Of a stretch of 64,000 nucleotides of DNA, positions 35,298 through 48,479 are shown in pieces. Numbering within the stretch: position 1 is the first letter of the stretch; every line of letters starts with the position of its first letter. Source of the DNA: Humibacillus sp. (GTDB lineage: Bacteria; Actinomycetota; Actinomycetes; Actinomycetales; Dermatophilaceae). The position numbers were made by a program, and so were the translations under genes. The notes beneath the pieces were generated by a model. That model saw only the letters and a list, made by a program, of their open reading frames with translations, did no database searches and was not told the origin of the DNA. The stretch is from positions 1 through 64,000 of the forward strand of contig JAKDLG010000002.1 in the NCBI GenBank assembly GCA_030452985.1. The letters are read 5' to 3'.

Positions 35298-36245
35298 TCA
35301 GCGGCCGTGCGCGACACCCACCGCGTCGGTGAACGAGGCGAATCCCTTGGCCTCGAGCAGCGCGGTCAGCTCTGCAAGCACTCGCATGGGGGCAGACGGG
35401 TCGTTGAAGGTGGCAGTGCCGACCTGCACGGCGCTCGCCCCTGCCGCCACGAGCTCGAGGGCGTCGTTGCCCGTGCGCACGCCGCCGACCCCGATGATCG
35501 GCACCGTCGGGATACGCCCCTCGAACATCGCCCGCCGCACCTGCCAGATGGCCCGCACCGCCACGGGCCGGATGCCGGGACCGGAGAGCCCGCCGGTCAC
35601 GCCGCCGAGCTGGGGGCGGAGCCGCTCGGTGTCGATCACCATGCCCAACAGGGTGTTGATCATCGTCAGGCCGTCAGCCCCCGCCTTGACGCAGGCTGCG
35701 GCGATGCTGGTGATGTCGGTGACGTCGGGGCTCAGCTTGGCGAAGATCGGCACGTCGCGGGGCAGCTGCTCGCGCACGAGGGCAACCACCTTGGCCGAGG
35801 CCAAGGGGTCGCAAGCGAAGACAAGGCCGCGGTTCGCGACGTTGGGGCACGAGATGTTCACCTCGACCCCGGCCACGCAGTCGAAGGCCCGGCCGGCGTA
35901 CAACGCGGCTGCGACGTGCGCGAACTCGGTGCTCGAGCTCCCGGCGATGGAGGGCAGCACCGTGGCCCCCACCGACGCAAGCCACGGCAGGTCGTGCTCG
36001 ACGAAGGCCGTGATGCCGGGACCCTGAAGGCCGATGGAGTTGAGCATGCCCGACGGTGTCTCGGCCATGCGCGGCGTGCCACGCCCCGACCGGGGGTCGG
36101 CCATGACCGACTTCGTGACGAAGGCCCCGAGGCCCGCCACGTCGAAGAAGCGGTGCAGCTCCTGGCCGTTCGCCGCGCACCCGGATGCCGTCATGAGCGG
36201 GTTGGCCAGTCGCCGCCCTGACAAGGTGGTGGACATCTCGACCAT
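35298..36245 (-). CDS. pyrD: Dihydroorotate dehydrogenase catalytic subunit PyrD (class 1B)
   Basis: This 315-residue FMN enzyme oxidises dihydroorotate to orotate. NPLMTASGCAANG, FVTKSVMADPRSG, the catalytic Cys in VNISCPNVANRG, and IIGVGGVRTGNDALEL for FMN phosphate binding are visible. It lacks a membrane anchor and is paired with PyrK, so it is the NAD-linked class 1B type. Its ATG overlaps the pyrK stop by one base. Confidence 0.95.
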   Translation of the reverse strand: MVEMSTTLSGRRLANPLMTASGCAANGQELHRFFDVAGLGAFVTKSVMADPRSGRGTPRMAETPSGMLNSIGLQGPGITAFVEHDLPWLASVGATVLPSIAGSSSTEFAHVAAALYAGRAFDCVAGVEVNISCPNVANRGLVFACDPLASAKVVALVREQLPRDVPIFAKLSPDVTDITSIAAACVKAGADGLTMINTLLGMVIDTERLRPQLGGVTGGLSGPGIRPVAVRAIWQVRRAMFEGRIPTVPIIGVGGVRTGNDALELVAAGASAVQVGTATFNDPSAPMRVLAELTALLEAKGFASFTDAVGVAHGR

Positions 36246-37152
36246 CAGTGCCCTCCCGTGCGAGGTGCGCCCACCGCATCCGGCGGAACGTGGGCACCGC
36301 TCCCCGAGAACGCGTCCCAGCGAACGCGGTCACCGCGGAAGACCGGCCCCTCGACACAGGAGCGCACCATGCGCGTCAGGCCGTCGTCACCGACCACGGG
36401 CATGACGCAGGTCATGCAGATGCCGACGCCGCACGCCATCGACTCCTCGACGGCGACCTGGGCGGCCGCGCCGTGCGCGGTGGCGATCTCGGTGATCGAG
36501 CGCAACATCCCCATCGGCCCGCAGCCGTAGACGACGCCGGCCGCCACTCTCGTGATGACCTCGGGCAACACGTCGCTGACCCAGCCCTGCTGGCCGGCCG
36601 AGCCGTCGTCGGTGGTGACGGAGACACCGTCGCTGCTGCGGCGGGCGAGGGTCACCCCGAAGAGCTTGTCCTCACTGGCGGCTCCGAGCACCATCTCGAC
36701 GTGGCACCCGCGCGCCCTCAGCTCGGCGGCCAACCAGAAGAGCGGTGCGCTGCCGTACCCGCCTCCGACGAGCACGCACGCCACCGGCTCCGTCGGCAGT
36801 GGGAAGGCCCGACCCAGCGGCCCCACGACGTCGATGAGGTCGTGGGACCGCCGCGAGGCGATCCACCGTGTGCCGGCCCCGACCGCCGAGACGACGATCT
36901 CGACGGTGCCGCCGTAGGTGCCGCTGGGGCTCACCTTGTGGATGGAGAACGAGCGGCGCAGCAGGGTGCTGCTCGACTCCCCCCCGACCGCCAGGGCGAT
37001 GAACTGGCCCGGTCGGGCCAGCTCGGCCACGCCGGGCGCGACGAGCGTCAGGTGCTGGTACGACCCCACCCGACGGGTCGCGATCACCTCGGCCTGCTCG
37101 TGGGTGACCCGGGCGCGACGGCCCGGCGAGACCGGCTGGGTCACGAGGTCGC

Positions 37153-37156
<4 letters not shown>
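36245..37156 (-). CDS. pyrK: Dihydroorotate dehydrogenase electron transfer subunit PyrK
   Basis: This 303-residue subunit passes electrons from PyrD to NAD. The N-terminal FAD barrel carries [10 protein letters not shown] (R-x-Y/F-S type). The NAD domain has [16 protein letters not shown] and [12 protein letters not shown] 2Fe-2S cluster is bound by the Cys of [13 protein letters not shown] and a fourth Cys 17 residues later (RSCVEGPVF). The protein is longer than many PyrK owing to N- and C-terminal tails. GTG 37156 overlaps the carB stop (GTGA). Confidence 0.93.
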
Positions 37157-40472
<3,316 letters not shown>

Positions 40473-40473
<1 letters not shown>

Positions 40474-41717
40474 TACGAAAAACCTCCAACAGAATGATCT
40501 ACAGCGTCGTCGGTCGCGCTCGTCGGGGCTCCGGGCCTCGCTCGTTCCTCGCTCGTGTCCTCACCCTCTCCTCGCCGCTCCATCAGTTCCACGAACCGGT
40601 CGAACAGGTACGCAGCGTCATGCGGGCCTGCAGCTGCCTCAGGGTGGTACTGCACCGAATACGCTGGTACATCGAGGCATTCGAGACCCTCGACCACATC
40701 GTCGTTGAGGCATACATGCGAAACCCGGGCCAGCCCGTAGGGCGTGTCACTCGGCCGGGCCAACGGCGCGTCGACGGCGAACCCGTGGTTGTGGGCCGTC
40801 ACCTCCACCTTGCCCGTCGTGCGGTCCATCACGGGCTGGTTGATACCGCGGTGACCGTACTTCAGCTTGTACGTGCCGAACCCCAGGGCCCGGCCCAGCA
40901 GCTGGTTGCCGAAGCAGATGCCGAAGAACGGAATTCGTCGGTCGAGCACCTCGCGCAGCAGGGCAACCTGCGGCTCCGCCGTGGCGGGGTCGCCGGGTCC
41001 GTTGGAGAAGAACACGCCGTGGGGCCCGGCGTCGCCGACCGCGAGCACGTCGTCGATGGTCGACGCTGCGGGCAGCACGTGCACCTCGATGCCGCGCCGG
41101 GCCAGCAGGTGGGGGGTCATGGCCTTGATGCCAAGGTCGAGAGCGGCCACCGTGAACCGCTTCTCACCCTCGGCCGCCACGACGTAGGGCTCGTCGGTGC
41201 TGACCTCGGCAGCGAGGGCGGCCCCCGTCATCTGGGGGCTGCTCCTCACCTGCTCGACCAGCTGGTGCTCGGGCCGCTGGGCCGCGGCACCGCTGAACAG
41301 CCCGACCCGCATCGAGCCGCGTTCGCGCAGGTGACGGGTCAGAGCCCGGGTGTCGATCTCGCAGACACCGACCACGTGCTGCTCGCGCAGCTCGTCCTCG
41401 AGACCGCGGGTGGAGCGCCAGTTCGAGGGCCGGATGGCGGGGTCGCGCACGACGTAGCCGGCGACCCAGATGCGGCTGCTCTCATCGTCGTCGACGTTGA
41501 CGCCGGTGTTGCCGACATGCGGAGCGGTCATCACGATGACCTGCCGGTGGTAGCTCGGGTCGGTGAGCGTCTCCTGGTAGCCGGTCATCCCGGTGGAGAA
41601 CACGGCCTCGCCCACCGTCTCGCCGACCGCGCCGTACGAGGAGCCCCGGAACAGCCGACCGTCCTCGAGCACGAGCACGGCCCCGTCTCGTTGCTGGCTG
41701 GGCACGTTCAGCATCAC
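40473..41717 (-). CDS. carA: Carbamoyl-phosphate synthase small subunit (glutaminase)
   Basis: This glutaminase subunit of about 414 residues has an N-terminal CarA domain ([38 protein letters not shown]) and a class I amidotransferase domain. Its nucleophile Cys is in [17 protein letters not shown] and its His-Glu pair in [14 protein letters not shown]. The start is GTG 41717 or ATG 41714; both overlap the pyrC stop. The C-terminal tail after [11 protein letters not shown] is hydrophilic and extra. Confidence 0.96.
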
Positions 41718-43027
41718 TTCTCGCTCTCGGTCAGGGTGGTCAGCTCTCGATCAGTGGTGTGAGTGACGGCGCCGCGGAGAAGCGTCGTCACGACCGCGCC
41801 CCGAAAGGTTCGTCCGTGCCACGGGTTGTTCCGGCTGAGGCTGCGGCTCGTCGTGGCATCGACGGTCACCTCGCGATCGGGGTCGATGAGGGTGATGTTC
41901 GCCGGGTTGCCGACCTGGAGCGGCAACCCATGCCCCTGGAGGCGACCGATGCGTGCCGGGGCGCTCGACATGACTCGGGCGACGTCGGCCCACCCGACCA
42001 GTCCCGGCCGCACGAGCAGGTCGCTGACCACGGCGAGCGCCGTCTCGAGGCCGAGCATGCCGAAGGCCGCGTCGACGAAGGCGTGCTCCTTGTCGTGGCG
42101 CGCGTGGGGTGCGTGGTCGGTCGCGACCGCGTCAATCGTGCCGTCGGCGAGCGCCGCTCGCAGCGCGTCGACATCCTCGGCCGGCCGCAACGGGGGGTTG
42201 ACCTTGTACACCGGGTCGTAGCCGCTGAGCAGGTCGGTGGTGAGGGCGAGGTGGTGAGGGGTGACCTCGGCGGTCACGTCGATGCCCTGAGCCTTGGCCC
42301 AGCGGATCACCTCGACCGTGCCGGCGGTCGTCACGTGCGCGACGTGCACCCGCGAGCCGGTGTGCCGGGCGAGCATCACGTCTCGGGCGACGATCGACTC
42401 CTCGGCGATTCCCGGCCATCCGGGCAGTCCGAGCCGGCCCGAGAGCTCCCCCTCGTGGCAGCAGGCCGACGCGTCGGCGAGCCGAGGGTCCTGGGAGTGC
42501 TGGGAGATGACACCGTCGAAGGCGCGGATGTACTCGAGGGCCCGACGCATGATGCGGCCGTCGTGCACGCAGTGACCGTCGTCGGAGAAGACCCGAACCC
42601 GAGCCCGGGAGCGGGCCATCAGCCCCAGCTCGGCCAGCTCGGCCCCCTCGAGGGCTTTCGTGACCGCGCCCACGGGCACGACGTCGGTCAGCCCGCAGGC
42701 TCGCCCGAGATCGAGCACCCGCTCGGCCGACTCTGCGGTGTCGGTCACCGGAGAGGTGTTCGCCATGGCGAACACGGCGGTGAACCCCCCCGCGGCGGCC
42801 GCCGCCGACCCGGTGGCGATCGTCTCGGCGTCCTCGCGCCCGGGTTCACGCAGGTGCACGTGCAGGTCGACCAGCCCCGGGAGGGCGACAAGTCCGTCAG
42901 CATCGATGGTCAGGTCGGCGCGCTCGCTGCCGAGCGAACCGGCCCCGCGGATGACGCCGTCCTCCACCAGCAGGTCGCTCGCGTCGGCACCGAGCAGTCG
43001 GGCCCCTTTCACCAGCAGGCGGCTCAC
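41714..43027 (-). CDS. pyrC: Dihydroorotase
   Basis: This 437-residue metal-dependent amidohydrolase closes carbamoyl aspartate to dihydroorotate. The metal motif [54 protein letters not shown] and [14 protein letters not shown] supply the His and Asp ligands. GTG 43027 overlaps the pyrB stop (GTGA) and has GAGGAG about 10 bases upstream. The open frame up to 43414 is a shadow of pyrB. Confidence 0.96.
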   Translation of the reverse strand: MSRLLVKGARLLGADASDLLVEDGVIRGAGSLGSERADLTIDADGLVALPGLVDLHVHLREPGREDAETIATGSAAAAAGGFTAVFAMANTSPVTDTAESAERVLDLGRACGLTDVVPVGAVTKALEGAELAELGLMARSRARVRVFSDDGHCVHDGRIMRRALEYIRAFDGVISQHSQDPRLADASACCHEGELSGRLGLPGWPGIAEESIVARDVMLARHTGSRVHVAHVTTAGTVEVIRWAKAQGIDVTAEVTPHHLALTTDLLSGYDPVYKVNPPLRPAEDVDALRAALADGTIDAVATDHAPHARHDKEHAFVDAAFGMLGLETALAVVSDLLVRPGLVGWADVARVMSSAPARIGRLQGHGLPLQVGNPANITLIDPDREVTVDATTSRSLSRNNPWHGRTFRGAVVTTLLRGAVTHTTDRELTTLTESEK

Positions 43028-44004
43028 GCGTGCACGCTCCTCTCGGCGTCGTCCCTGGCGGATTCGTCCCCGGCCAGCAGGTGGTAGAGCACCGCCATCC
43101 GCACGGCGACGCCGGCCGAAACCTGGTCGAGCACGACCGACTGGGGCGCGTCTGCCGCATCCGCTGCGATCTCCAGGCCCCGGTTCATCGGCCCCGGGTG
43201 CATCACCAGCACCTCGGGGTTTCGGGCCACGAGGCGACCCAGCCGTTCGCGCGTCAGCCCGTAGCCGACGGTGTACTCGCGCGCTGTCGGGAAGTAACCG
43301 CCGCTCATCCGCTCGCGCTGCACCCGGAGCATCATGATGGCGTCGACCGGGTCGTCGCCGTCGATGACGGAGTCGAGGTCCCAGCCGGTGGCAAACCCCT
43401 CGGTGGCGCTCCACGCGCCGATACCGCTCGGCATCAACGTCGGTGGGGCGACGACGGTCACGCGGGCACCGAGCGTCTTCAAGGTGATCACGTTGCTTCG
43501 GAAGACCCGCGAGTGCGTCAGGTCACCGACGAGCACGACGTGGCGCCCATCGAGGTCACCGAGGCGGGTTCGCAGCGTATAGGCGTCGAGCAGAGCCTGG
43601 GTCGGGTGCTCGTGCATCCCGTCTCCGGCGTTGATGACACTCGCGCGCACCCACTGTGCCACCTGGTGGCAGGCGCCCGACGCCTGGTGCCGGATCACGA
43701 GGGCGTCGACCGACATCGCGTCGATGGTGCGGGCCGTGTCACGCAGGCTTTCGCCCTTGCTCGTCGAGCTGCCCTTGCCCGAGAGGTTGATGGTGTCGGC
43801 CGACATCCACTTTCCGGCGATCTCGAACGAGCTGCGCGTGCGGGTCGAGTCCTCGAAGAACAGGTTGATCACGGTGCGGCCGCGCAGCGTCGGTACCTTC
43901 TTGACCTCGCGGCGTTGCAGGTCGTGCATCGACACTGCCGTCTCGAGGATGGCGATCGTCTCATCGCGAGAGAGGTCGGCCGAGCTGATCAGATGCTTGG
44001 TCAT
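43024..44004 (-). CDS. pyrB: Aspartate carbamoyltransferase catalytic subunit
   Basis: This 326-residue enzyme joins carbamoyl phosphate and aspartate. [20 protein letters not shown] is the carbamoyl phosphate motif (S-T-R-T-R). [18 protein letters not shown] and [12 protein letters not shown] follow. [12 protein letters not shown] near the C terminus binds aspartate. No PyrI regulatory chain is present, as expected when PyrR controls the operon. ATG 44004 overlaps the pyrR stop (ATGA). Confidence 0.97.
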   Translation of the reverse strand: MTKHLISSADLSRDETIAILETAVSMHDLQRREVKKVPTLRGRTVINLFFEDSTRTRSSFEIAGKWMSADTINLSGKGSSTSKGESLRDTARTIDAMSVDALVIRHQASGACHQVAQWVRASVINAGDGMHEHPTQALLDAYTLRTRLGDLDGRHVVLVGDLTHSRVFRSNVITLKTLGARVTVVAPPTLMPSGIGAWSATEGFATGWDLDSVIDGDDPVDAIMMLRVQRERMSGGYFPTAREYTVGYGLTRERLGRLVARNPEVLVMHPGPMNRGLEIAADAADAPQSVVLDQVSAGVAVRMAVLYHLLAGDESARDDAERSVHA

Positions 44005-44591
44005 CGCGGCTCTCCCCCACTGATGCGCACGACGTCGACCCCGTCGACCTCGGCGACCCGCACCTGCACCCGCTCGTCGCGAGAGGTGGGCAGATTCTTG
44101 CCGACGTGGTCGGCGCGGATCGGCAGCTCCCGATGGCCGCGGTCGACGAGCACCGCGAGGCGGACCGCGCGAGGGCGGCCCAGCTCGGCCAGCGCGTCGA
44201 GGGCGGCCCGGATGGTGCGCCCGGAGTAGAGCACGTCGTCGACGAGCACGACCACCTTGTCGTCGATGCCTTCGGCGGGGATGTGTGAGCGATGCGCCGG
44301 GCGCATGGGATGGCGCCTCAGATCGTCGCGATACAAGGTGATGTCGAGCTCACCGACCGGCACGTCGATCCCTTCGACCGCGCCGATGGCCGCGGCGAGA
44401 CGTCGGCCGAGCGGCGCCCCCCGGGTCGGGATGCCGAGCACGACCAGGTCGTGGGCCCCCTTGTTGCGTTCGATGACCTCGTGGCCGATGCGGCGCAGGG
44501 CCCGCGAGATGTCGTCGGCGGACAGCACGTCGCGCGCGCCCCCGGCGGTCTTCGAGGTTGTCTCTGGCTCGTTCAGGTCTGGGCAGGGCAT
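44001..44591 (-). CDS. pyrR: PyrR, pyrimidine operon regulator/uracil phosphoribosyltransferase
   Basis: This 196-residue protein binds pyr leader mRNA when UMP or UTP is abundant. It has the PRTase fold: [29 protein letters not shown], and the PRPP loop [23 protein letters not shown] 44591 has AAGGAGG upstream, inside a predicted PyrR-binding hairpin. It is the first gene of pyrR-B-C-carA-carB-pyrK-pyrD-pyrF. The frame open to 44708 is not used. Confidence 0.96.
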   Translation of the reverse strand: MPCPDLNEPETTSKTAGGARDVLSADDISRALRRIGHEVIERNKGAHDLVVLGIPTRGAPLGRRLAAAIGAVEGIDVPVGELDITLYRDDLRRHPMRPAHRSHIPAEGIDDKVVVLVDDVLYSGRTIRAALDALAELGRPRAVRLAVLVDRGHRELPIRADHVGKNLPTSRDERVQVRVAEVDGVDVVRISGGEPR

Positions 44592-44599
44592 GCCGCAAG

Positions 44600-44636
44600 A
44601 CCTCCTTCCCCGCCTCACAGGACGGTGGTTAAAGGA
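44600..44636 (-). promoter_or_regulatory. PyrR-binding RNA element overlapping the pyrR ribosome binding site
   Basis: On the minus strand the leader reads CCTTTAACCACCG, then TCCTGTGAGG, then CGGGGAAGGAGG. The loop GTCCTGTGAGGC, closed by CCG/CGG, matches PyrR binding loops of actinobacteria. The lower stem can pair CCTTT with the GAAGG of the ribosome binding site. By analogy with Mycobacterium smegmatis, PyrR bound to UMP should stabilise this hairpin and block translation of pyrR and the genes coupled to it. Confidence 0.85.
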
Positions 44637-44651
44637 TGTCGGTTCCGGTTG

Positions 44652-44657
44652 AGTGTA
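44652..44657 (-). promoter_or_regulatory. Candidate -10 element of the pyr operon
   Basis: TACACT on the minus strand fits TANNNT and would start transcription near 44645, giving a leader of about 55 bases that contains just the PyrR element. No strong -35 element is seen. Confidence 0.45.
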
Positions 44658-44830
44658 ACGGGCGCCATCCCGGTCTTCCACGCCGGCCTGTTGCCGGAGA
44701 ACGGCCATGCCGAACGAGTTTGGTGGAAACCATCAGCTGGGCTTCACCGTGAGCGCATAATCACCAGATCGCGCGGTTCGCGTCGTCATGGCACCACCTG
44801 CTTGGGGTTCTGAACGAGGGAGATGTTCCG

Positions 44831-46051
44831 ATGAACGCTGTGATGTCAGGACACGATGGACACGAGCCCCGACCTTGCGTCGGCGGCATCTCCAGACGCA
44901 CTCTGGTCGGGCTGGCCGGTAGCGTCCCCGTTCTGCTGCTCGCCTCGGCTCCCGCCCGAGCAGCAGGTCGGGGGCACACCTCCCCACGGGCCACAAGTGT
45001 GGGGACGGCTCGCACCAGCGGCGCAAACGTCAACGGCCAGTTGGGAACCGGAGGCTCCAGTGGTCGGCTGACATTCGGATCGGTCACACCATCACCACCG
45101 CTCGTCGAGGTCGCGGGTGGCCGCGAGCACGCCCTGGCTCTCGACACCTCCGGACGAGTCCTCGCGTGGGGTGACAACGCCAAAGGTGAGGTGGGAGTGG
45201 GCACCCGGGTGGATCGCAGCACGCTGACCCTCGTTCCGGGCCTGCCCGTTGCCGTAACCGTTGCGTGCGGCCACTACCACTCGGCTGCCGTGCTCGCCGA
45301 CGGCACGGTACGTACCTGGGGACTGAACGTCAACGGTCAACTCGGGGATGGCAGCAAGACCAACCGCCTCTCACCGGTTGCGGTAGGGGGCCTGTCGAAG
45401 GTTGTGATCGTCAAGGCGGGCCGTGACATGACCTTGGCGTTGCTTACCGACGGAAGCCTGCGAGCGTGGGGCCTGGGAAGCGAAGGACAACTGGGCACCG
45501 GGGGCCTCGCCTCAAGCCTCGTACCGGTCAAGGTCGCAGGTCTGACGAAGGTGGTCGACATCGCCGGCGGACGTGACCACTTCGTGGCCCTCCGTTCTGA
45601 TGGCACGGTGTGGGCGTGGGGCCGCAACAAGTCCGGCAGCCTCGGTGACGGCACCAAGGTGAACCGCTCGGGGCCAGTCCGGTGTGGCAACCTCACCGGC
45701 GCCGTGCAGGTTGCCGCCGGTGCGGACCACAGCCTCGCGCGCCTGGCCGACGGCTCGGTCTGGGCCTGGGGTGAGAGCGGACGTGGTCAGACGGGAACGG
45801 GCACCAAGCTCGATCGCACGGCGCCGGTTCGTGTCGCCGGGGTTCCGGCAGCGAGTGCCATCGGTTGCGGACGCGATCACACGCTCGTGTGCACCAGAGC
45901 TGGGGAACTCTGGGGGTGGGGGATGAACGACTTCGGTCAGTTGGGCGATGGCAGCACCACGACGCACCTCAGCCCCGTCAGGATGGCTGTGACGGGTGCG
46001 CCGGTGATGGCGTACGGCGGACGCAACTACTCCGTGGTCCTCGCAACCTGA
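44831..46051 (+). CDS. Tat-exported RCC1-repeat seven-bladed beta-propeller protein
   Basis: This 406-residue protein has a twin-arginine signal peptide (SRRTLVGLAG, then a hydrophobic stretch, and a likely cut after ASAPARA, near residue 44). About seven RCC1-type blades of some 50 residues follow, with repeats of the form GRDHTLAL-x-DG-x-V-x-AWG-x-N. The ring seems closed by pairing of the N-terminal GANVNGQLGTG with the last GGRNYSVVLAT. No enzyme domain is attached. ATG 44831 has GAGGGAG upstream. It is divergent from pyrR and has no operon partner. Secreted RCC1 proteins are known in bacteria, but their ligand is usually not; function here is unknown. Confidence 0.85.
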   Translation: MNAVMSGHDGHEPRPCVGGISRRTLVGLAGSVPVLLLASAPARAAGRGHTSPRATSVGTARTSGANVNGQLGTGGSSGRLTFGSVTPSPPLVEVAGGREHALALDTSGRVLAWGDNAKGEVGVGTRVDRSTLTLVPGLPVAVTVACGHYHSAAVLADGTVRTWGLNVNGQLGDGSKTNRLSPVAVGGLSKVVIVKAGRDMTLALLTDGSLRAWGLGSEGQLGTGGLASSLVPVKVAGLTKVVDIAGGRDHFVALRSDGTVWAWGRNKSGSLGDGTKVNRSGPVRCGNLTGAVQVAAGADHSLARLADGSVWAWGESGRGQTGTGTKLDRTAPVRVAGVPAASAIGCGRDHTLVCTRAGELWGWGMNDFGQLGDGSTTTHLSPVRMAVTGAPVMAYGGRNYSVVLAT

Positions 46052-46454
46052 CTGCTGTCAGGTTGCGAGGCACGGACGACGGCTCACGCCGCCCACCGGC
46101 GGTGCGGTGCAGTTGACGGCCGGTTCTAACCACCCTGAGACCGGCCCGCCGGGTTCCTCAGGGCGAGGTGGCGGAGTCCTTCGCGACGCCGAGCAGCTCG
46201 ACCAGGCCGGCCGAGTACTCCTGCGACTCGGCGTGCGCCTCGTCGTAGGCGGGTTGGAAGCCAACGCCCTCCTCGGCGGGCACCCAGTTGAGGTGGCGAA
46301 GTCGACCATGTCCGGACATGCGCCCGTCAAGGGTTCCGCCACGCAAACTTCGCGGCGGGCCGCAGTACGCCCAACCGCCGACGCAAGGCCGCCCCCTGAC
46401 GAAGGTCAGGGGGCGGCCTTCAACGAGGCGTCGAAGCGCCGCGTGGCTAGCCGC
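46052..46454. other. 403-bp intergenic region with terminator and a doubtful small frame
   Basis: Downstream of the RCC1 gene and of the convergent symporter gene. A minus-strand frame of 62 codons (46158-46346; MRGGTLDGRMSG start, LVELLGVAKDSATSP end) has no ribosome binding site and no family I recognise; it may be a relic or chance. The rest holds a strong hairpin (46385-46420). Nothing else is evident. Confidence 0.4.
46385..46420 (-). terminator. Strong hairpin terminator of the symporter operon
   Basis: AAGGCCGCCCCCTGAC and GTCAGGGGGCGGCCTT form a perfect 16-bp stem around a 4-base loop (GAAG on the plus strand), 34 bases after the symporter stop. On the minus strand the stem ends in TT but a long T-run is missing. 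It could serve both convergent genes. Confidence 0.8.
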
Positions 46455-47903
46455 TCAGCGGTCGGCGAACTCCTTGATCTCGCCGCTCTGGATGCGCGAG
46501 TAGTACGAGCTGATGGTCGTACGGATCACCTTGGCCAGGAAGTAGAGGCCGATGATGTTGAACACGCCCATCGCGAAGATCATCGAGTCGGAGAAGTCGA
46601 TCACCGGCCCGAGGGCGGCGGCCGCTCCGATGACCGTGAAGATGACGAACACGATCTTGAAGGTGTTCTCGACCTTCTTGCCCTCACCGAAGAGGTACGC
46701 CGTGGCCTTCATGCCGTAGTACGACCAGCTGATCATCGTCGAGAAGGCGAACATCACGACGGCGACGGCCAGCACGACCGGGAACCACGGAAGCACGCTC
46801 TCGAAAGCCCGTGAGGTCAGCTTCACGCCACCGATCTCGGAGGCGTCGGGGTCGGCCCAGGCACCGGTGATCACGATGGTGAGCGCCGTCATCGTGCAGA
46901 TGACGATGGTGTCGATGAACGGCTCGAGCAGGGCCACGAAGCCTTCGGTGGCCGGTTCCTTGGTACGTACGGCGGAGTGGGCCACCGCGGCCGAGCCGAG
47001 GCCGGCCTCGTTCGAGAAGGCGGCCCGCTGGAAGCCCACCAGGAGAGCGCCGACGGCGCCGCCGACGATGCCCGGACCCGTGAAGGCCCCGGAGATGATG
47101 TCGCCGGCCGCCGCCGGGATGGAGCTGAAGTTGCCGAGGATCACCAGGAGGCAGGCCGTGACGTAGACCGCCGCCATGAAGGGCACGACCTTCTCGGTGA
47201 CCTTGGCAATGCTCTTGATGCCACCGATGATGACGGCTCCCACGAGCACCGCGAAGATGACGCCGATCAGCCAGCCGAAGCTGCCCAACGTGCCGTCGGC
47301 ACCGCCGGTGACCTCGATGATCTGGGCTGTCGCCTGGTTCGACTGGAACATGTTCCCGCCACCGAGCGAACCGCCGATCATGCAGACGGCGAAGCAGGCG
47401 GCCAACACCCGGCCGAGCTTGCCGCGGCCCTGCAGGGCCAGAGCGTCGCGCAGGTAGAACATCGGCCCGCCCGAGATGGTGCCGTCGGGACTCTCCCGAC
47501 GAAACTGCACGCCCAGCGTGCACTCGGCCATCTTGGTGCTCATCCCGACGAAGCCGGCCAGGATCATCCAGAGCGTGGCTCCCGGGCCACCCAACGAGAT
47601 GGCGATGGCTACGCCGGCGATGTTGCCCAAGCCCACGGTTCCCGACACGGCGGTGGCCAGAGCCTGGAAGTGGGTCACGTCACCGGCGTCGTCGGGGTCG
47701 GAGTACTTGCCCTTGACGAGGTCGATGGCGTGCTTGAAACCACGCAGGTTCATGAAGCCGAGCCACACGGTGAAGAACGTGCCGGCCACGACGAGCCACA
47801 CGACGATGAGGGGGACCTGCACCCCACCGATCGTGGGAGCGAAGAAGACGATCGAGGTCAGGATCTCGGAGACCTTGCTGAAGGCGTTGACCAGGGCATC
47901 CAT
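46455..47903 (-). CDS. Alanine/glycine:cation symporter family protein
   Basis: This 482-residue membrane protein has about 11 hydrophobic helices and AGCS signatures: KYSDPDDAGDVTHFQALATA, GTVGLGNIAGVAIAISLGGP, and FSNEAGLGSAAVAHSAVRTK. Such proteins import alanine, glycine or serine with sodium. It is translated from the same mRNA as the universal stress protein gene, which ends one base into its start (TGATG). A strong hairpin follows. Confidence 0.92.
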   Translation of the reverse strand: MDALVNAFSKVSEILTSIVFFAPTIGGVQVPLIVVWLVVAGTFFTVWLGFMNLRGFKHAIDLVKGKYSDPDDAGDVTHFQALATAVSGTVGLGNIAGVAIAISLGGPGATLWMILAGFVGMSTKMAECTLGVQFRRESPDGTISGGPMFYLRDALALQGRGKLGRVLAACFAVCMIGGSLGGGNMFQSNQATAQIIEVTGGADGTLGSFGWLIGVIFAVLVGAVIIGGIKSIAKVTEKVVPFMAAVYVTACLLVILGNFSSIPAAAGDIISGAFTGPGIVGGAVGALLVGFQRAAFSNEAGLGSAAVAHSAVRTKEPATEGFVALLEPFIDTIVICTMTALTIVITGAWADPDASEIGGVKLTSRAFESVLPWFPVVLAVAVVMFAFSTMISWSYYGMKATAYLFGEGKKVENTFKIVFVIFTVIGAAAALGPVIDFSDSMIFAMGVFNIIGLYFLAKVIRTTISSYYSRIQSGEIKEFADR

Positions 47904-48334
47904 CAGGGAACCACCGTCACGGGTAGGGGCGAGACGTGCACGAGCTTCATCACGACGCTGCCGAAGATCGCCTCACGCAGGCCCGAGTCGCCGGTGCGTC
48001 CGACCACGATGTGGGAGGCTCCGACCTCCTCGGCGATGTCGATGAGGGTCTCTGACGGGTGGCCGTGCCGAATCTGCGTGCTGGCCTTGCGGCCGGCTGC
48101 CTCGACGAGGCTGACCATCGGTGCGATGACCTGTTCGTCAGCGGCCGCGATCTCAGCCTTCCGGCGCGCTGGTCGCTCCTCGTTCTCGGTGTTGGTGTTG
48201 AACGAGAACGGGGACCAGTTGATGACGTGGGCGACGACGAGCTGCAGATCTTCTGCGTCGGCTCGTTCCAGTGCGAATTCGACCGCTCGGGTCGATGCCT
48301 CACTGTTGTCTACCCCGATGAGCACAGTTGCCAT
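47903..48334 (-). CDS. Universal stress protein UspA-like
   Basis: This 143-residue single-domain Usp has the ATP-binding pattern: VLIGVDNSEASTRAVEFAL at the N terminus, and GRTGDSGLREAIFGSVV (G-x2-G-x9-GS type) near residues 113-129. ATP-binding members act as stress-linked signalling proteins. It precedes and overlaps the amino acid symporter gene by one base, which suggests that it may modulate that transporter. ATG 48334 follows GAGGAGA. Confidence 0.92.
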   Translation of the reverse strand: MATVLIGVDNSEASTRAVEFALERADAEDLQLVVAHVINWSPFSFNTNTENEERPARRKAEIAAADEQVIAPMVSLVEAAGRKASTQIRHGHPSETLIDIAEEVGASHIVVGRTGDSGLREAIFGSVVMKLVHVSPLPVTVVP

Positions 48335-48479
48335 GGGACTCTCCTCGGCGAATGGAAGGGTCCGAGCGTGCCCGCCACGACTCTCTGAGTGTCGTCAGGA
48401 AAGTCATCGTGACCGTACTGTGACCCAGCCCACACTCAGCCGGAGGATGCCGATCCACATCCTGAGACCGCTAGCCGCG

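Noticed and set aside
46158-46346. Small 62-codon gene on the minus strand
   Set aside because: No ribosome binding site, no family resemblance and a position between two convergent genes; kept only as a remark under the intergenic entry.
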